The notes: generated by a model not told the origin, from the letters alone. DNA of 64,000 bases from Hemileia vastatrix (GCA_030280995.1 JASXTE010000016.1:23568501-23632500), one strand, 5' to 3'. Shown: positions 46,548 to 59,137, counted from the first letter of the stretch. A program made the numbers and translations.

Positions 46548-46715
46548 TGCAGTGTAACCATAGTACTGTGGGGGTCAGCGGTTTTGAATTGGTCGTGTAT
46601 TATCAGGTGATCTTGGTAGCTCCTCAACCGTACTGCTTTCATAAGATTCTTTTTAAGTGTAAATATTGTCAGATTGAGATGTTTCAGGAGATCTCTCTCT
46701 CAGAATCAGCTTGAG

Positions 46716-47942
46716 TCAAGGACCAGAGACTGGTGTAACATCAGATTCTTCCAGTGTGTTAACTTCCATACCTGGGACATAGGTAGGAAGTTGTTCATCA
46801 GCTGGACTAGGATCTGTATTTTTCTCAGGTGTTTCTGATGCTGAAGAAACTATTGAACTATTGTCAGGAAAAACGGCATAATCTGGTATTTGAGGTAAGA
46901 TTCCTAGTTCGGTGAAGTAATTTTTGTCTTCAAATACATGAACATTTCTTGACACAATAATTTTCTTCTTGATCTTGTCAAACAGACATTAGCTTTTAGA
47001 ATTAGGTTATAACCTACTACAGCACATTCACTCCCCCTTGGTGACAATTTCCCACTTCAGGATTCATTATTGTTTAATTAGATTCCCAGAGATCTAGACC
47101 TTTTCAAGAAATCATAGTCAGGCTCATGTACACTGGCTCCCGGAATTTGCACATTTAACATCTCTTGAGGTGTTTGTGATTTTAATTTGGAGTGAGGTAA
47201 TAGATTGAGGAGAGTATTACATGTCATTACACATTCTCCCCAAAGATTAGCTGGGAAAGATGCGTCAATAAGCATTGTGCATGTTTTATTAATCAGTGTC
47301 TTATTGAATATCTTGAGTTGTGTTGTGGAGTCCTAGCAGGTGCTTGCTCACGTGTGATTCCACATTGAGTCAATTGTTTTATTAGACTCTCTGATACATA
47401 TTCACCACCCCTGTCACATTTGAGGGATTTAATCTTCCGCTCAAGTTTATTTTCCATATCATTTTGATATTTAAGAAAATAAGGGAAAACTTCAGATTTA
47501 AATTTCATAAGAAAAATTGTTGAGTGTCGAGTGCAAACATCTATAAAAGTCAGGATGTATTTACAACTTCCCAAAGTTGGTGGATCTATTGGACCAACTA
47601 CATCTGAATGTATTCAAAAAAGTGGTAAAGTAGCTTGCAGAAATGATCTAGTAAAAGGTGTTTTGACTATTTTCCCTTTTTACAAGTTACACATCTCACT
47701 CTCTTGTCAACAAAAGTTATTCCTCTTTTTTTTAGAAATGTATGTAGAGATTTAACATTCATATGACCTAGTCGAGAATGCCATTGTGACAATGTCAGTC
47801 GTTTGGTAGAGTGAGTGATAGCCTTTTTAGCAACATACCACAACTTGTGCTGAATATCCAAATGAGTGAGTTCTGCAATAAGCTCCTCCTTGCTGTCGTA
47901 AATAGTTTTAACTCCTGGATCAAAGTGGATTTTTAATCCCAT
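46716..47942 (-). pseudogene. Copia E GAG-pre-integrase finger and integrase
   Basis: HHCC finger at 47,942-47,667 (WHSRLGHMNVKSL ... CVTCKKGK). The integrase core at 47,574-47,293 shows TFIDVCTRHS and LKCDRGGEY, giving the first two catalytic Asp. The stretch that should hold the catalytic Glu is missing at the frame break near 47,310-47,290, after TPQHNSRY; the next recognisable block is FPANLWGECV. The linker to RT (46,955-46,716) is Ser/Glu/Pro-rich as usual. Confidence 0.85.
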
Positions 47943-47999
47943 AGCATTAAGTTTATTTACTGAGATAATATTTGTTGACAGTTTTTCAACTACCAGTAC

Positions 48000-49212
48000 T
48001 CTGGTTAAATGAGCTGAGGATTAATGACTAACAATCCACTTTGTTTTGCAAAAAGAATCTGACTTCCTGCCATGTTGATTTTGATTGGAGAAGGTAAATT
48101 TTTAAGATCAATAAGTAGATTAATATCAGATACCATATGTGAGGTGGCTCCAGAGTCTAAGATAAATCCCATCTGTTATTTATTCCAGAAACATACACAG
48201 ACTCCTCATAATCTTCAATATCTACATATGAGGCAACTTCAGCTGATTCACTCGTTTCCTCTGCCACTTTTGCCTGTGAGGGTCCCTTAAGTTTTTTAAG
48301 TTCCTCCTGAAGTTTAGTAATACACGCAACAACTCAATGTCCTATGTGTCCTGAGTTACATTTTAACACTCCCTTCTTTTCCTTCTTAGCTGGAGTATCA
48401 GAATGATTAACTGATTTCTTTTTCTTCTGAGTTGCCTTAAAAGCTGTGGTACTTTCAGTTCCATCTACTTCTTGTTGCTGTCTATTTGCCTCAGATTTTT
48501 AGCTATCGTAGATGGCTTCAAGGGTGAGTTTTTTGAAGTTTTGAAACAGATTTTGAGTAATACCAATCATTGACTCTTGGTGTACACTTTTGATGAGAAT
48601 CATCCCAATGATTTTATTGGATATAGTAAGGTCCGGATCCCCAGTAGCACTATCTGGGAGTAGATTCTCAAGCTCCTCAAACTTCGCTAGATTTTCCCTG
48701 AGTGACGAAAAACCATCCCACTTCAGATAGACTAATTGATACAGCAAGTCAGATACCGTAGAGGCATTCCCCTCTCCATAATCCATCAAAATCTTTTGAT
48801 AAGCACCATAAGTTGACTTTGCCTTTGATACCAGTAATGTGTCGCATCTGTTTACAGCATTAATAAGTATTAGGCGGGCTTTGGCCTCACCAGCTTCCCA
48901 GTCATCCTCATTAGCACCTTGGGGTCCGGTTGAGGAAGAAATATGATGACTAAGACGTTGTGACTTAAAATATAGCTCAATCATTGATTTTCATAATGAG
49001 GCATTTCCACTCCTAAGAATAGGGATTTTAAAAAGTTTATCAGAGGATTGATCTGTCATTGGTGAATAGGTGTATGGCCTGGAAGTATTATGAGTTTCAG
49101 CAGTTTAATTCTCTTAATCAGCTGCAGGCTGATATGTTGAATTACTGTCTGAGGCCTCAGTAGGAGAGTTGGGGAATAAACTAGAATTGGGATCTCTATC
49201 AGCAGTGGACAT
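48000..49212 (-). pseudogene. Copia E gag and protease
   Basis: Gag begins at ATG 49,212 (MSTADRDPNSSLF). The main capsid-like frame is 48,984-48,499 (YGAYQKILMDYGEG, LVYLKWDGFSSLRENLAKFEELE, as in Copia Gag). A degenerate knuckle (CNSGHIGH) follows near 48,345. The protease active site FILDSGATSHMVSD lies at about 48,120-48,165. Several TAG/TAA/TGA codons and frame changes make it non-functional. Confidence 0.82.
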
Positions 49213-49237
49213 TCACTAGCTTTTCAGACTTTTAATC

Positions 49238-49925
49238 TAACGAGGATTCAATCCTTTTATTTAATAACAGAATACCTTAGTTATATTCTTGACTAAACTC
49301 TCAAATAAGTTTATCATTCACCTGTCCCCAGTGATGATATCGTAAGGAGTTTAGTTGATTTATATCAAACGTATTGGTAGAAATAAAAGTAGCAAATAGA
49401 AAACATATTTGAAGAATTTTAGTTGCTTGTTGGTTAGAATGAGATTGAATTGCCATTTAATAAGCATTATATAATATATAATAAGTAACAAATTCTACCT
49501 TTTATTTAATAACTGAATACATTAGTTATATTCTTGACTAAACTCTCAAATAAGTTTATCAGTCACCTAAATACATCTTTGTTAGCTAAGTTCATAGAGT
49601 TAGAAATTAGATAATTTATACCTCTCCCAAGTGATGATATCATAATGAGTTAAGTTGATTTATATCAAACGTATTGGTAGAAATAAAAGTAGTGAATAGA
49701 AAACAGATTTGAAGAATTTTAGTTGTTTGTTGGTTAGAATGAGATTGAATGATCATACAATCAGTCAGTAACACATATATATACTCTATAATTCTAACAC
49801 GTGTATAACTAACATCTACTCTGTGATCTAATATGTGATAGTAATTATAAGATCAAATGTATACATATAAGTATTTATGGATTAAGCATTAGACACCACG
49901 TCTGTCGCAATCCTCTCCTTCAATA
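49238..49925 (-). repeat. 5' LTR of Copia E, enlarged by internal duplication
   Basis: 688 bp against 456 bp for the other LTR. The extra ~230 bp is a second copy of an internal block: TTATTTAATAAC...TTTATCA recurs at 49,257 and 49,502, and the GATGATATC...TGAGATTGAAT segment recurs at about 49,330 and 49,632. Confidence 0.88.
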
Positions 49926-49930
49926 TAGAT

Positions 49931-50800
49931 CAGGATTCATCACAGGTAGACCTTAACATCCTTCTCAACAGTCATCAGTTCCCAGATGAGAAATCAAAAA
50001 TTGGGTTCTCAATCTCTTACCTCACAGATGAGGGGGCATGGTGTTCAAGACCATATAAAAGGAGCTCCTTAGAAATGGCAAGTCGGAAATAACTTTTTTT
50101 CAGTTCATGTTGGATTCTATACTGGCCTTTTTCAACCCCAATGTGGCCACAGCCTTGGAGAATGCTCTCATAAAGTTGGGAGAGAAACACTCTGTTGCCA
50201 AATATGTGTCAAAATTACAGGGAAATGACAGCTGCATTAAAACATGAGGAGAAGGAGAACTCATGTTTTACTTCATAAATAGGCTCTTGCAAAAAATTAG
50301 AAATTCCCTAGTCAGTCACCCTTGTCCCACCTCCCTCCAAGTGCTCATGTAGCTGGCTATCTAAATTAATAGTGAGTTTACACATCAGCAGATGGATGGT
50401 TGGAGTGGCACTTGTCAGTGGTGTAACTATACCTCATCAAGTGGGGCCAGTGACAGGGACCCAAACACCAGAGACATTGATGCAGTAAATTTATGTGGCA
50501 CTAGTAGGAAAAAAGGCTATCTGATGAGGAATACCTGAGGCGTATGAGTGGAGTGCTGTGCCTCCAATGTGTGAGTTTAGAGGAACAATAAGGATGAGTG
50601 AGGTGGAGAATAGCACAGGATAGGCACAGGTAAAATACAGTGATCAGGAGTGAAGGTTGTGCCCTCCATGAGCTGATTAAAGGAAAAGGATAAGGGGGAC
50701 TTAGTAGAAGAATTATAAGCATGTAAGCCACTTAAATTAAATGATAATTGCATTATAATAAACTTGCCACAAGAAAGCCTTGATGCCACAACAAATTTAT
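49931..50800 (+). pseudogene. Element D gag, 3' part
   Basis: Continues the gag frame after the Copia insertion (DQDSSQVDLNILLNS ... FPDEKSKIGFSISYLTDEGAW, the Gypsy capsid pattern) to a TAA near 50,090, then decays. No intact zinc knuckle is visible before the protease. Confidence 0.7.
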
Positions 50801-51204
50801 GAGCCCTACTTGACTGTGGGGCAACAGACTGTTTTATTTCTAAAATATTTTTACAGAGAAATAAAATTAAAAAAGAAAAATTAGACCACCCTAGGCATCT
50901 AATTATGTTTGATGGATCCCCAGGTTGGAGGGGAGAAGTAAAAGAAAATGTTTTTTGCAGGTTTTGGTGTGATGGAAGGGAGTCTCAGTGCAGGGAATAT
51001 GCAACAAACCTGAAAGACCAGTATGAAATGGTACTGGGGATAAAATGGCTACACCTATATAACCCACACATTTATTGTAAGAAAAATAAGGTTTATATGG
51101 TAAAGAAAGGGGATACTGCACCTAAAGTATTGGCCCCCTGGCCCCATCAGGAGTCAGCAGCTCATCCTGGAAAGTCTTCTGATTTTTTTGTTATCATCAG
51201 TTGA
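50801..51204 (+). pseudogene. Element D protease region
   Basis: Open frame with the active-site motif LLDCGATDCFIS at 50,806-50,840 (DCG in place of DSG), then LKDQYEMVLGIKWLHLYNP (the ILGMPWL-like second motif). Ends at TGA 51,202-51,204. A related ~80-bp segment recurs at 51,375-51,455 (PWPLQGSGATPG), a tandem duplication. Confidence 0.75.
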
Positions 51205-51497
51205 CTTTCCACAAGAACTTAATCTTCCTCCTAATTTTAAACAGAAGGCTGGATCAGGTTCAAATGAGAAGCATTAGGGAGGAGCAGAAAGAGGGTAAAG
51301 TGCACCAAGAAGAGTAGAAGGTTCAACAAAGAAAAGGGAAGGCAGAAGATGGAAAGGTGGATGGAAAAGAGAAATTATTTGTCCCCTGGCCTCTGCAGGG
51401 GTCAGGGGCTACTCCTGGATAGTCTCCTGGTGTTTCATTATCATCAGTAGATTTTCTGAAACAGCTGACACCTTCTCTTGATGCTAAGTTTCAGGAG

Positions 51498-53000
51498 TTG
51501 GAAGGGGCCCTGGAGAAAGAAGAGGAACTGGAATGCAATGCAACAGCCTGGAACATATCCTCCAAGATTGCAGCCAAGGTTCAGTCCTCAAAGCCAACAA
51601 AAAGCCTCAAGGAAATATTCTCTAAGGCTTATTGGGAGCTCTTACCACTGATTGTAGAAGGAGAAGTCAAGACCCTACCACCTCACTGACCATAGGACTT
51701 TTCCATTGATCTGATTCCAAGTGCAAATCTTCAATTTAGTCACATAATCCTATTTTCAACCTTAGATTAAACTGCACTATAAGAGATGATTGTTGAAAAC
51801 TTGAATAATGGCTTCATTAGAGACTCAAAATCTCCCTTGGAGGCCCATTTAATCTTTTCAGGAAAAAATTTGGGTAATTGAGACCTTGCATAGATTTAAG
51901 AAGTTTAAATGCAATGACAGTGAGGAACAGATATCCCCTTCCATTTATTAGTGAGATAATTGATAGTCTTCAAGGTGCAGAGATCTTTACATCTCTAGAT
52001 CTTAGGGAAGGTTACCACAACATATGTGTAAAAGAAGACAATGAACTCAAACTAGCATTCTGCACTAAGTTTGGTCATTTTGAATTGTTGGTAATACCAT
52101 TTTGTCCATGTAATGTGCCTGCCACTTTCCAACACTTCACCAAAACCATCTTCAAAGACAGAATAGGTATAGATGTAGAGGTATACCTGAAGGACATCTT
52201 GATTTTCTCCAGATCATTTGAAGAACATCAGATATGTGTAAAGGACTGTTTTCAGTGCTTGAGGGAGGCCCAGGTATGGTTAAAGCCAGAGAAATGTGTC
52301 TTCTCAGTGAGTGAATTCCCCTTTATAGGTATGATCATTTCAAAAATAAGGTGAAAACAAATCAGGAGAAATTAAAGGCAGTAACATAATGGCCAACACC
52401 AGCATCAGTAAAAGAGCTTCAGTCATCCCTAGGCTTTGCAAATTTTCACCGCCGCTTTATTGAAAATTACTTCCACATTTTCTGACCATTGCATGACATC
52501 CTAAAGAAGGAAACCAAATTTATCTGGACAAGTAGGCAACAAGATGCATTTGACTACCTGAAAAGCTAATTTTCAACAGCCCTTATTCTTGCAATCCTTG
52601 ACTTATTGAAGCCATTTTTTCCAGAATGTGACTGCTCACATTTTGCACTATGTGCAGTATTATCTCAATACTACACTGAAAATGTCTTGCGCCCAATAGC
52701 TTATTTCTCAAAAACACTTCTAGGTGCTGAATTAAACTATAAAATATATGATAAGTAGTTATTAGCATTAGTAGAAGTGGTAAGGACCTGTTCCATTATT
52801 TGAAAGGAGGGCCTCACAGGTTACAAGTTATTATTTACACAGATTATAATAACCTGGAAACATTTCTGACCACAAAAAAGATGACTCACCAACAGGAAAA
52901 CTGGGTAGAACTGCTAAGTAGAATTAAATTTGTTGTTAAATTCTAAACAGGGAAGAAAAGTGGAAAAACTGATGCGCTATCACAACATCTTGACTTGCAC
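51498..53000 (+). pseudogene. Element D reverse transcriptase and RNase H
   Basis: The pre-RT and connection segment at 51,498-51,870 has stops. RT at 51,878-52,354 shows MRPCIDLRSLNAMTVRNRYPLP, FTSLDLREGYHN and PATFQHF. The catalytic box reads VYLKDILIFS, with Lys for the first Asp of YLDD, so it cannot catalyse. RNase H remnants follow to about 53,000 (CSHFALCAVLSQ, RPIAYFSKTLLGAELNY), broken by several stops. Confidence 0.87.
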
Positions 53001-53259
53001 CCAGAACCGGGACAAACACACACTTTTGGGGCAATGTTGTTGAATGGGAACCTAGATAAGTGGGTAATACTAGAGGAAGTGCAATTGGCAGATGGGGATC
53101 TTATGGATATGATAAGAAGAGGGCAGGAAAAGGATGAGTGAGTGAAGGAGTTGATAAAGGCACTGTTATCAAAGGAGGTATTGGTAAGGAAAGGATTTGA
53201 AAAGTATCAATTGGAAGGGGGAGAGCTGTATTAGAATGGAAGGATAGTGGTTCTAAATG

Positions 53260-54530
53260 ATGAGAAACTCAAGAGTCAGGTGGTCAAATCAAGGTATGAT
53301 TTCCCAGTTGCAGGACACTTAGGTCTTCTGAAGATTGTGGAGCTGGTGAATCATAACTTTTACTTGAGGTCAATGAAAGGATACATCCAGTGCTATGTAG
53401 CACTGTGAAACTCTTGGCAGATGAACAAGGCTAGTCCAACAAAAACACCACTTATTCCACTAAACATTGCCAAAAAGCCATTTAGGAAACTCTCCTATGA
53501 TCTTATAGTGTAATTACCTATATCACAAGGAAAGAAGGCTATCCTCACAGTATTTGATTGCTGCAACAAGATGGCACACTTCATCCCCACCACCACTAAG
53601 GTTACATCAAAAGTAATTGCAGGCTTAATGGTGGCACATATCTGGAGATTAAATGGATTACCTGAAAGTATAGTATCAGATAGGGGAAGTACTTTTAACT
53701 CTAAGCTTCTGAAAGTAATGTATGAGCAACTGAACATAAAGCCTATCTTTTCAACAGCATGGCATCCACAGACTGACTGGAAATCTGAGATAGTGAATAA
53801 GGCGATTGAACAATATTTGTGCCATTTCATTAGCTATCAATAAGATGACTTGGTTCAGATGTGACCATTGGCTGAATTCTCATACAATAACTGGACACAT
53901 GCTGCAACAGAAATTTCACCCTTTCATTCCAACTATGGATATCACCCAGCATTCTCAATTGGTGTCTCATCCAAGTTAAAAGTCCCAGAACTGGAAGAGC
54001 GGATCCAAAGAATACTGAGTATATCTCAAAAACTTGAAGAAGCTCTCAAGTTACCTCAACAATCAAGGAAGGATCCAGAATTTTGCACTACAGTTAGGTG
54101 ACAAGGTTTGGTTTAGCTCATGTTTCCTTTCTACATTTCTCCCTAGTGCTTAATTAGATCACAGGAAATTGGGGTCATTCAAAGTCAATTTCAGGGTATT
54201 TGACTCAGCTTATGAGCTGGAACTACCGATCTCAATGAGGCAAGGACACCAAGTTTTCAAAATTTCATTTCTCACAGAAGATAAAGAAGATATTATCCTA
54301 GGATGTCCAGAGGAGCCACCAGCACCAATACAGGTGGAAAATGAAGAGGATTTTGAGTTGAAAAAGGTTATTTCTAAGGGGCTGTACAGGGGAAGGGCTC
54401 AGTATTTAGTGTATTTTAAATGATATGGGGTTGGGGATAGGTCCCTGGAACTGATGGAAAATTTGACGAATTCTATAGAGAAGTTGAAGGAATTTAAGAA
54501 GAAGAACAGGGGGCTGGAGGGGTAAAAGAG
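53260..54530 (+). pseudogene. Element D integrase and chromodomain-like end
   Basis: Finger remnant (VAGHLGLLKIVELV), core with LSYDLIV, IVSDRGSTFNSK and HPQTDWKSEIVN, so Asp, Asp and Glu are all present although the conserved GQ is changed. SYNNWTHAATEISPF follows, and then a chromodomain-like end at about 54,350-54,510 (FELKKVISKGLYRGRAQYL, and LELMENLTN in frame after a TGA). Confidence 0.82.
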
Positions 54531-54537
54531 GGGGTAA

Positions 54538-54846
54538 TGTTAGGACTTGGTTGGGAGGTGATGAGGAGGAACTCTATGGGCACTATGCATTGTGAGAGGC
54601 AGAAAAGGGGATATTGCATAAGGGGGTTATATGGGGCAAGTGCTGTGGAATGCTCCTCATCAGACAACTTATATAGTAATCCAGTTACTTCTTAGTCTCA
54701 CTGCTGTATAAGCATATTCAGTCCTGCTTCACTGTTGGAAATCCCAAAATAGTCAGTCTAGTTAGTCTCACTGCTTAGTATCATAGTCAGTCCTGTCCCA
54801 GGCTAGTGTTAGCGCAAGTAGTAGTCCTCCTTCTTAAGTATTAACA
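54538..54846 (+). repeat. 3' LTR of element D
   Basis: 309 bp, TGTTAGGACTTGG to AGTATTAACA. Its 3' half and the following ~85 bp reappear inverted at 59,380-59,615. Confidence 0.9.
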
Positions 54847-55743
54847 GAATAGAGAATGAAAATGAAAGACCCTCCATTTTCAATAGAGACACCTGTGAAA
54901 AGTGAGGGGGGAATTTATGCATGTCTATCCCAAAATTAATTTAGTAAGGGTACAGACTTTCATGGAATTCCTCCCTCATTTTTCCCCAGTGAGGGTAACT
55001 AAGTAGTGGGCCCACCAGCCAAATTCACCACACCTTGAATTTTTTCAGGAATTAAGGCAATTAAGTTTGTAATATCATCTTTAGAATAAAAGGTTCAAGC
55101 TAGCTGAATTTCCTCATGAAATTCAGGGATCTTTTATTGATCTAAACATGATAAATATAAAGTCATATTAGCTCACCAAGGACTAATCAGATTGACTACA
55201 ACTTGTAAATAATCACCTTCCCCAGATACTATAGTCATTGAGCTGTATATTTCAGTGTATAGTAATTGGTGAGGTTATTATATATATCAGATGAGATAGA
55301 AGATATGATAATAACATGTTAGTACAAAAATTTTAATGATTAGATGAGGAAAAATTACAATATAGTACAATGTTTTATATTCAATAATAATACTAGTAGT
55401 AGAACTAACTAATCATTTTGTATATATGTCAAAAGAAGTTTACAACAGATGTAAAAGATGGATTCTGACCACAAAAACCATGTTATACAGGTCAACACAA
55501 CCCTTCCTCCTTCAGAAATTGACCCACCTCCTTTCCTCCAAAGCTCCCTCCTCCCATGGCTCCAGAATCCCCCCTCCCTATCCCTCTTTGCTCTTTACCT
55601 CTCCTCTTCTCACTTTTTCTCTCACCACTGATCACATCCTTTCCTTCCCCTCCTACCCTTCCCCTCTTTCTCCCCTCACCAGGCATTACCATTTTCATAA
55701 AAAGAGGCATTAATTTTCCCCCAACCCTCTCACTAGATTCCTA
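54847..55743. other. No intact gene
   Basis: The first ~85 bp match, inverted, the end of the gag-like frame at 59.4 kb. 55,480-55,740 is C/T-rich and leads into the ORF1-like remnant; frames there are low-complexity. Confidence 0.5.
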
Positions 55744-57288
55744 ATGTACTTCTCTTCCTCTAGCTCTGTTGAGGAATCTTCTGAAAATCATCTGGAACTC
55801 TTCTGTTCCCCTCATGAGGAAGATTCCCAAATTTTATCTGATGTTGACACACAAATTTCAGAGGGATTTGTCACTTCTGTTCCGTCACCAAAAATTCAAG
55901 TCTCTCCTCTTCCCACCTTCCTAGAACCAGGTAGAGCTCCCAGTTCCCTGGATACCTGAATCCAAAATCTCACAAGGACCTATACTGACTTCAGCCTTAC
56001 CTCAGTACCCCAAGTTACCTTTCCCACATAAGTTGACCCCAATACCCCTGAAGCCTGTTTTATTTGTCTGGTTAGTCTTGAAAAAGCTAATAATCCCAGG
56101 AATATGGTCTCATGCCTCAAAAATCTCTTGGGGACCATCCGAGAGCCTCCCAGAGAGGGCTCATGTACAGCTGTGCACACTGCCAGTTTGTCAGACATCA
56201 AGGCCCTTTCCACTGCACTATCTCCTTCAAACCTTCCTGAAGAAACTGCCACTTCTAATAAGAAACCCTTGCTGAATTTTATTGAGAAGAGGACTGAAAA
56301 CATATTTACATGCCTGCCTCCTGCTGGAAATTCCCCCAATGTACTTTCATCCCAACATCCCTTGGGATCAACCCCCCTACCCATTGAGGCCTACATTTTT
56401 CAAAGCTGCAGCCTCTGAGATCCCCCCTCATAAATGCCTCTCCTCTGAACCTCTTCCTTTCCCATTCCCCCATACTTCACTGTATAGTAATCTGATCCAG
56501 TGTCTACATTCTTGAAGGACTTTTCAAACACCAAGCTTCTCTCCTTCATCAACGACCAACTTTCTACAAAGAAGATTGTTAAATCTTCCACCAATGCCAC
56601 TATCTATGTCAATGGAGTAATGCATCACAGGTGAAATGACCTGAAAATCATAATTAACTCTATTAACAACCAAAGCACCTTCACCAGCTTATGGAAAGAG
56701 TAGCTCCCCCAGGGACTGATCTACCAACCACCCACTCTCCCAGTTTTGGCCCATGGGATTTTGACTTATCTTGACTTCAACAATCAATCATTTGTCAACT
56801 AATTAATGGAAGAAATCCCAAATTCCCTCAAGTCTTTATATAGGGTCTCCTGTCTTAGGTGTTCTGAATCAAGGGTGAGGAAGAACCACTCATTAGTATT
56901 TCTTCATCTACATGATAAATCAGATACTGACTCACTTTTTTCCCCCTTTCTCCCTTCACCTCTCATTGTTGAAGGCAAGATCCAACACATCAAAGAAATC
57001 AATCACAAAGATAGCACTTGCTTCCAGTTCTGAGTAATAGTACACTTGTTAATTTGCTGTTACCTTCCCCCATGCTGCTCCAATTATACTAGTCACCATA
57101 GCACCAAATTATGCAGGGCATTAAAATTGTCATCTCCAGTCTGCTTTCAATGCATTGGTTCCCTTCCCCAGAATCTCACCTTGAAAAAATCCCTCACAAC
57201 TCTCCCTCAACTCCTTGAAAATCCTTTAAGCTCTCCCCTAATCTTTCAACTACCACATCTGCCAACCTGTCCCTGTAATAACTCATGA
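55744..57288 (+). pseudogene. LINE ORF1/Gag-like remnant
   Basis: About 515 codons in one frame with many stops but no frameshift needed. The layout resembles ORF1 of fungal Tad-type LINEs: a Ser/Pro-rich N-part; a central block ILTYLDFNNQSFVN ... LYRVSCLRC ... HSLVFLHLHDKSDTDSLF ... IVEGKIQHIKEINHKD; then Cys/His clusters (STCFQF, CSNYTSHHSTKLC, VCFQCIGS) in the place of the two CCHC knuckles that bind RNA. No LINE reverse transcriptase follows. It could be another Gag-type protein. Confidence 0.5.
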
Positions 57289-57773
57289 ATAGAGAAACTC
57301 CCACAAAATCACCATCCTTTCTCTTTCTTTCTCTTTCTTCCATCTCAATTTCCACATATCTTTTTATTTTTGTCACTCACTGTTTAACGATACCCACACT
57401 AACAATTAAGAAATACTTGTTTTTCAGGAGCACTTCCTCTTCGCTGACCATTTCAATCCTGCTCCAGCCAGGGGTTGGCACCGGATTCTACCACTCTACT
57501 CCCCTCCCTCCCAATCCCCCTCCCTGTCCCTAACCCACTGTTGCTTCTATGTCAAAAAATTACCCATCTATCTTTTTATCTCAATCCCAAGTCCATTGCT
57601 TGATTTCTACCTTCTCCAAATTAATCTTCTGCCTTCCTTGATTATATGCACAAACCTTTATAATCCCCCCTCCTTCTTCCACACATTCCCAAAAAACTTT
57701 GGAGCTTTCTAAATATAGTAGGAGCTTTTACCTATTTTATGGCTGCTATTTTTTTCTGGTCAACACATATCTG

Positions 57774-58511
57774 TTATCCTGAGACAACATGACCAAGAAC
57801 TTTCAAAGAATGAAAACTAAATTTGCATTTTTTCAAAGCAAGTGTCATATTTATCTCATCAATTTTATGGAACACTTTACATAGGTGGTTAAGGTGGTCC
57901 TCAAATTTCTTGGAGAATATGATATCATCAATGTAAACCATCAAACATTCTTCAATTATTTCTTGATGGAATGTGTTATCCATAAATTTTTGAAAAAATG
58001 AAGGGGAATTTTTGGGGCCAAATAGCATCCTAATATACTTATAAATACTCATATAAGTAGCAATAATTAAAAAATTCTGTGGATTCTTCTCAAAAGGTAC
58101 CTGGAAATATCTCTTATTACCATCTAAGCAGCTTATATATTTAGCACCTTGTAAGTAAGCATGGATAGAGCTAATTCTGGGTAAAGGATAGATATCATCT
58201 ACAGTATAAGTATTTAATGCTCTGTAATCACTACAAAACCTGGCTTTTTCTTTCTCATAGGAATTTAGGACAGGTGAGATAAATAAAATTTTAGGTGTTT
58301 CCACTACCTTTTCAATTATTTTAATTTTTAAAAGGGTAGAGATATTGTCTTCAATATCATTTCCCTTTGTGGGGGAAGCAGGATAAGGCTTATCTTTTAA
58401 ACTAGGTGGTATTTCAGTTAATGGGAAAAATAATGTAAGCTTAATCTCTTCTTTTGCCAATCCTAATTCATGTGACACATGTGCAAAGGCCATAGGAAAA
58501 TATTTTACCAA
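57774..58511 (-). pseudogene. Ty3/Gypsy reverse transcriptase fragment F
   Basis: Open 245-codon frame. PYPASPTKGNDIE, KARFCSDYRALNTYTVDDIYPLP, LDGNKRYFQVPF, MLFGPKNSPSFFQKFM, the catalytic MVYIDDIIFSKK and LKVLGHVVSG are all RT landmarks. The active-site Asp pair is intact. It stops at 57,774 where RNase H should follow; that part is missing, replaced by LINE-like DNA. Confidence 0.88.
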
Positions 58512-58990
58512 CTGAATGATGGAGTCTTATTCATCTCCAGAAAGTTGTTCTCCAAAAGAAGCTGTGTAGATTTCAGACAGAAGGGCAGGCATTTATTTTG
58601 TTGATCTTCCTTTATATTGAACCAAAGAATGACATGTGTTCAATACTGGTGTTATTAATTTTTTGGGGAAAATATTTTAAATTTCCTCTTCCCATTAAAC
58701 CCCATTGTGAAGAATTGGTTTGAGGTATCAAACTTAATGCCATATTTGGTTAATATATCACTTCCCACAATGAAACAATTGCTTAACTTATCATTTTTAA
58801 TAACTAAAAAGTCACATATAGCTCTTAAAAAGCCATTGTTATATTTGAAAAATACTGTAGATTTTTATTTACCAATGGGGGACAAAACAGAGCCATAATC
58901 TCTCCAATTTTCAGAAGTGACAGTTATAAGTTTACAAAGAAACAAGTAAACCAGAAAGAAATTACCTCAAATCAGAAAAATTAACCCAAA
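58512..58990 (-). pseudogene. Gypsy F protease C-terminal remnant
   Basis: Minus strand upstream of the RT: FIVGSDILTKYGIKFDTSNQFFTMG, the ILG-x-D-x-L-x-x-YG motif of Ty3 proteases, followed by stops. The DSG active site was not found upstream. Confidence 0.65.
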
Positions 58991-59137
58991 ATTGACCAAT
59001 ATCTAACATTTGATGGTTATTCTTTCTCTGACTGGCAGCAATTCATCTGTAGAATTGATAATCTTAAGAATTCTTATAAACTACCAGATTAATAAACTGT
59101 TTCTTAATTAATTTCTTTTTTTTCCAATGTTTCTCTC

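Larger units (their letters stand above)
44492..49925 (-). mobile_element. Ty1/Copia retrotransposon E nested in element D
   Basis: LTRs 44,492-44,947 and 49,238-49,925 with matching outer ends (TAATGAGG or TAACGAGG, and CCTTCAATA). Exact 5-bp TSD TAGAT at 44,487-44,491 and 49,926-49,930. Internal order on the minus strand is gag, protease, integrase, RT, RNase H, which is Copia order. The G-rich tract next to 44,947 (GAAGCGGGGGGG on the minus strand) is the polypurine tract. Coding regions carry several stops and frameshifts. Confidence 0.95.
43922..54846 (+). mobile_element. Ty3/Gypsy chromovirus D, full length, hosting Copia E
   Basis: LTRs at 43,922-44,196 and 54,538-54,846 (TGTTA...TTAACA, with TTAATA in the 5' copy) enclose gag, protease, RT, RNase H, integrase and a chromodomain-like C-terminus. 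The purine tract AAAAGAGGGGGTAA precedes the 3' LTR. Flanks GATTA and GAATA may be a one-mismatch TSD. Many stops and a mutated RT active site mark it as old. Element E (44,492-49,925) lies in its gag. Confidence 0.92.

Noticed and set aside
55426..55744. Pro/Ser-rich plus-strand frames
   Set aside because: Low-complexity pyrimidine tract; several frames open at once, so openness is not evidence of coding.
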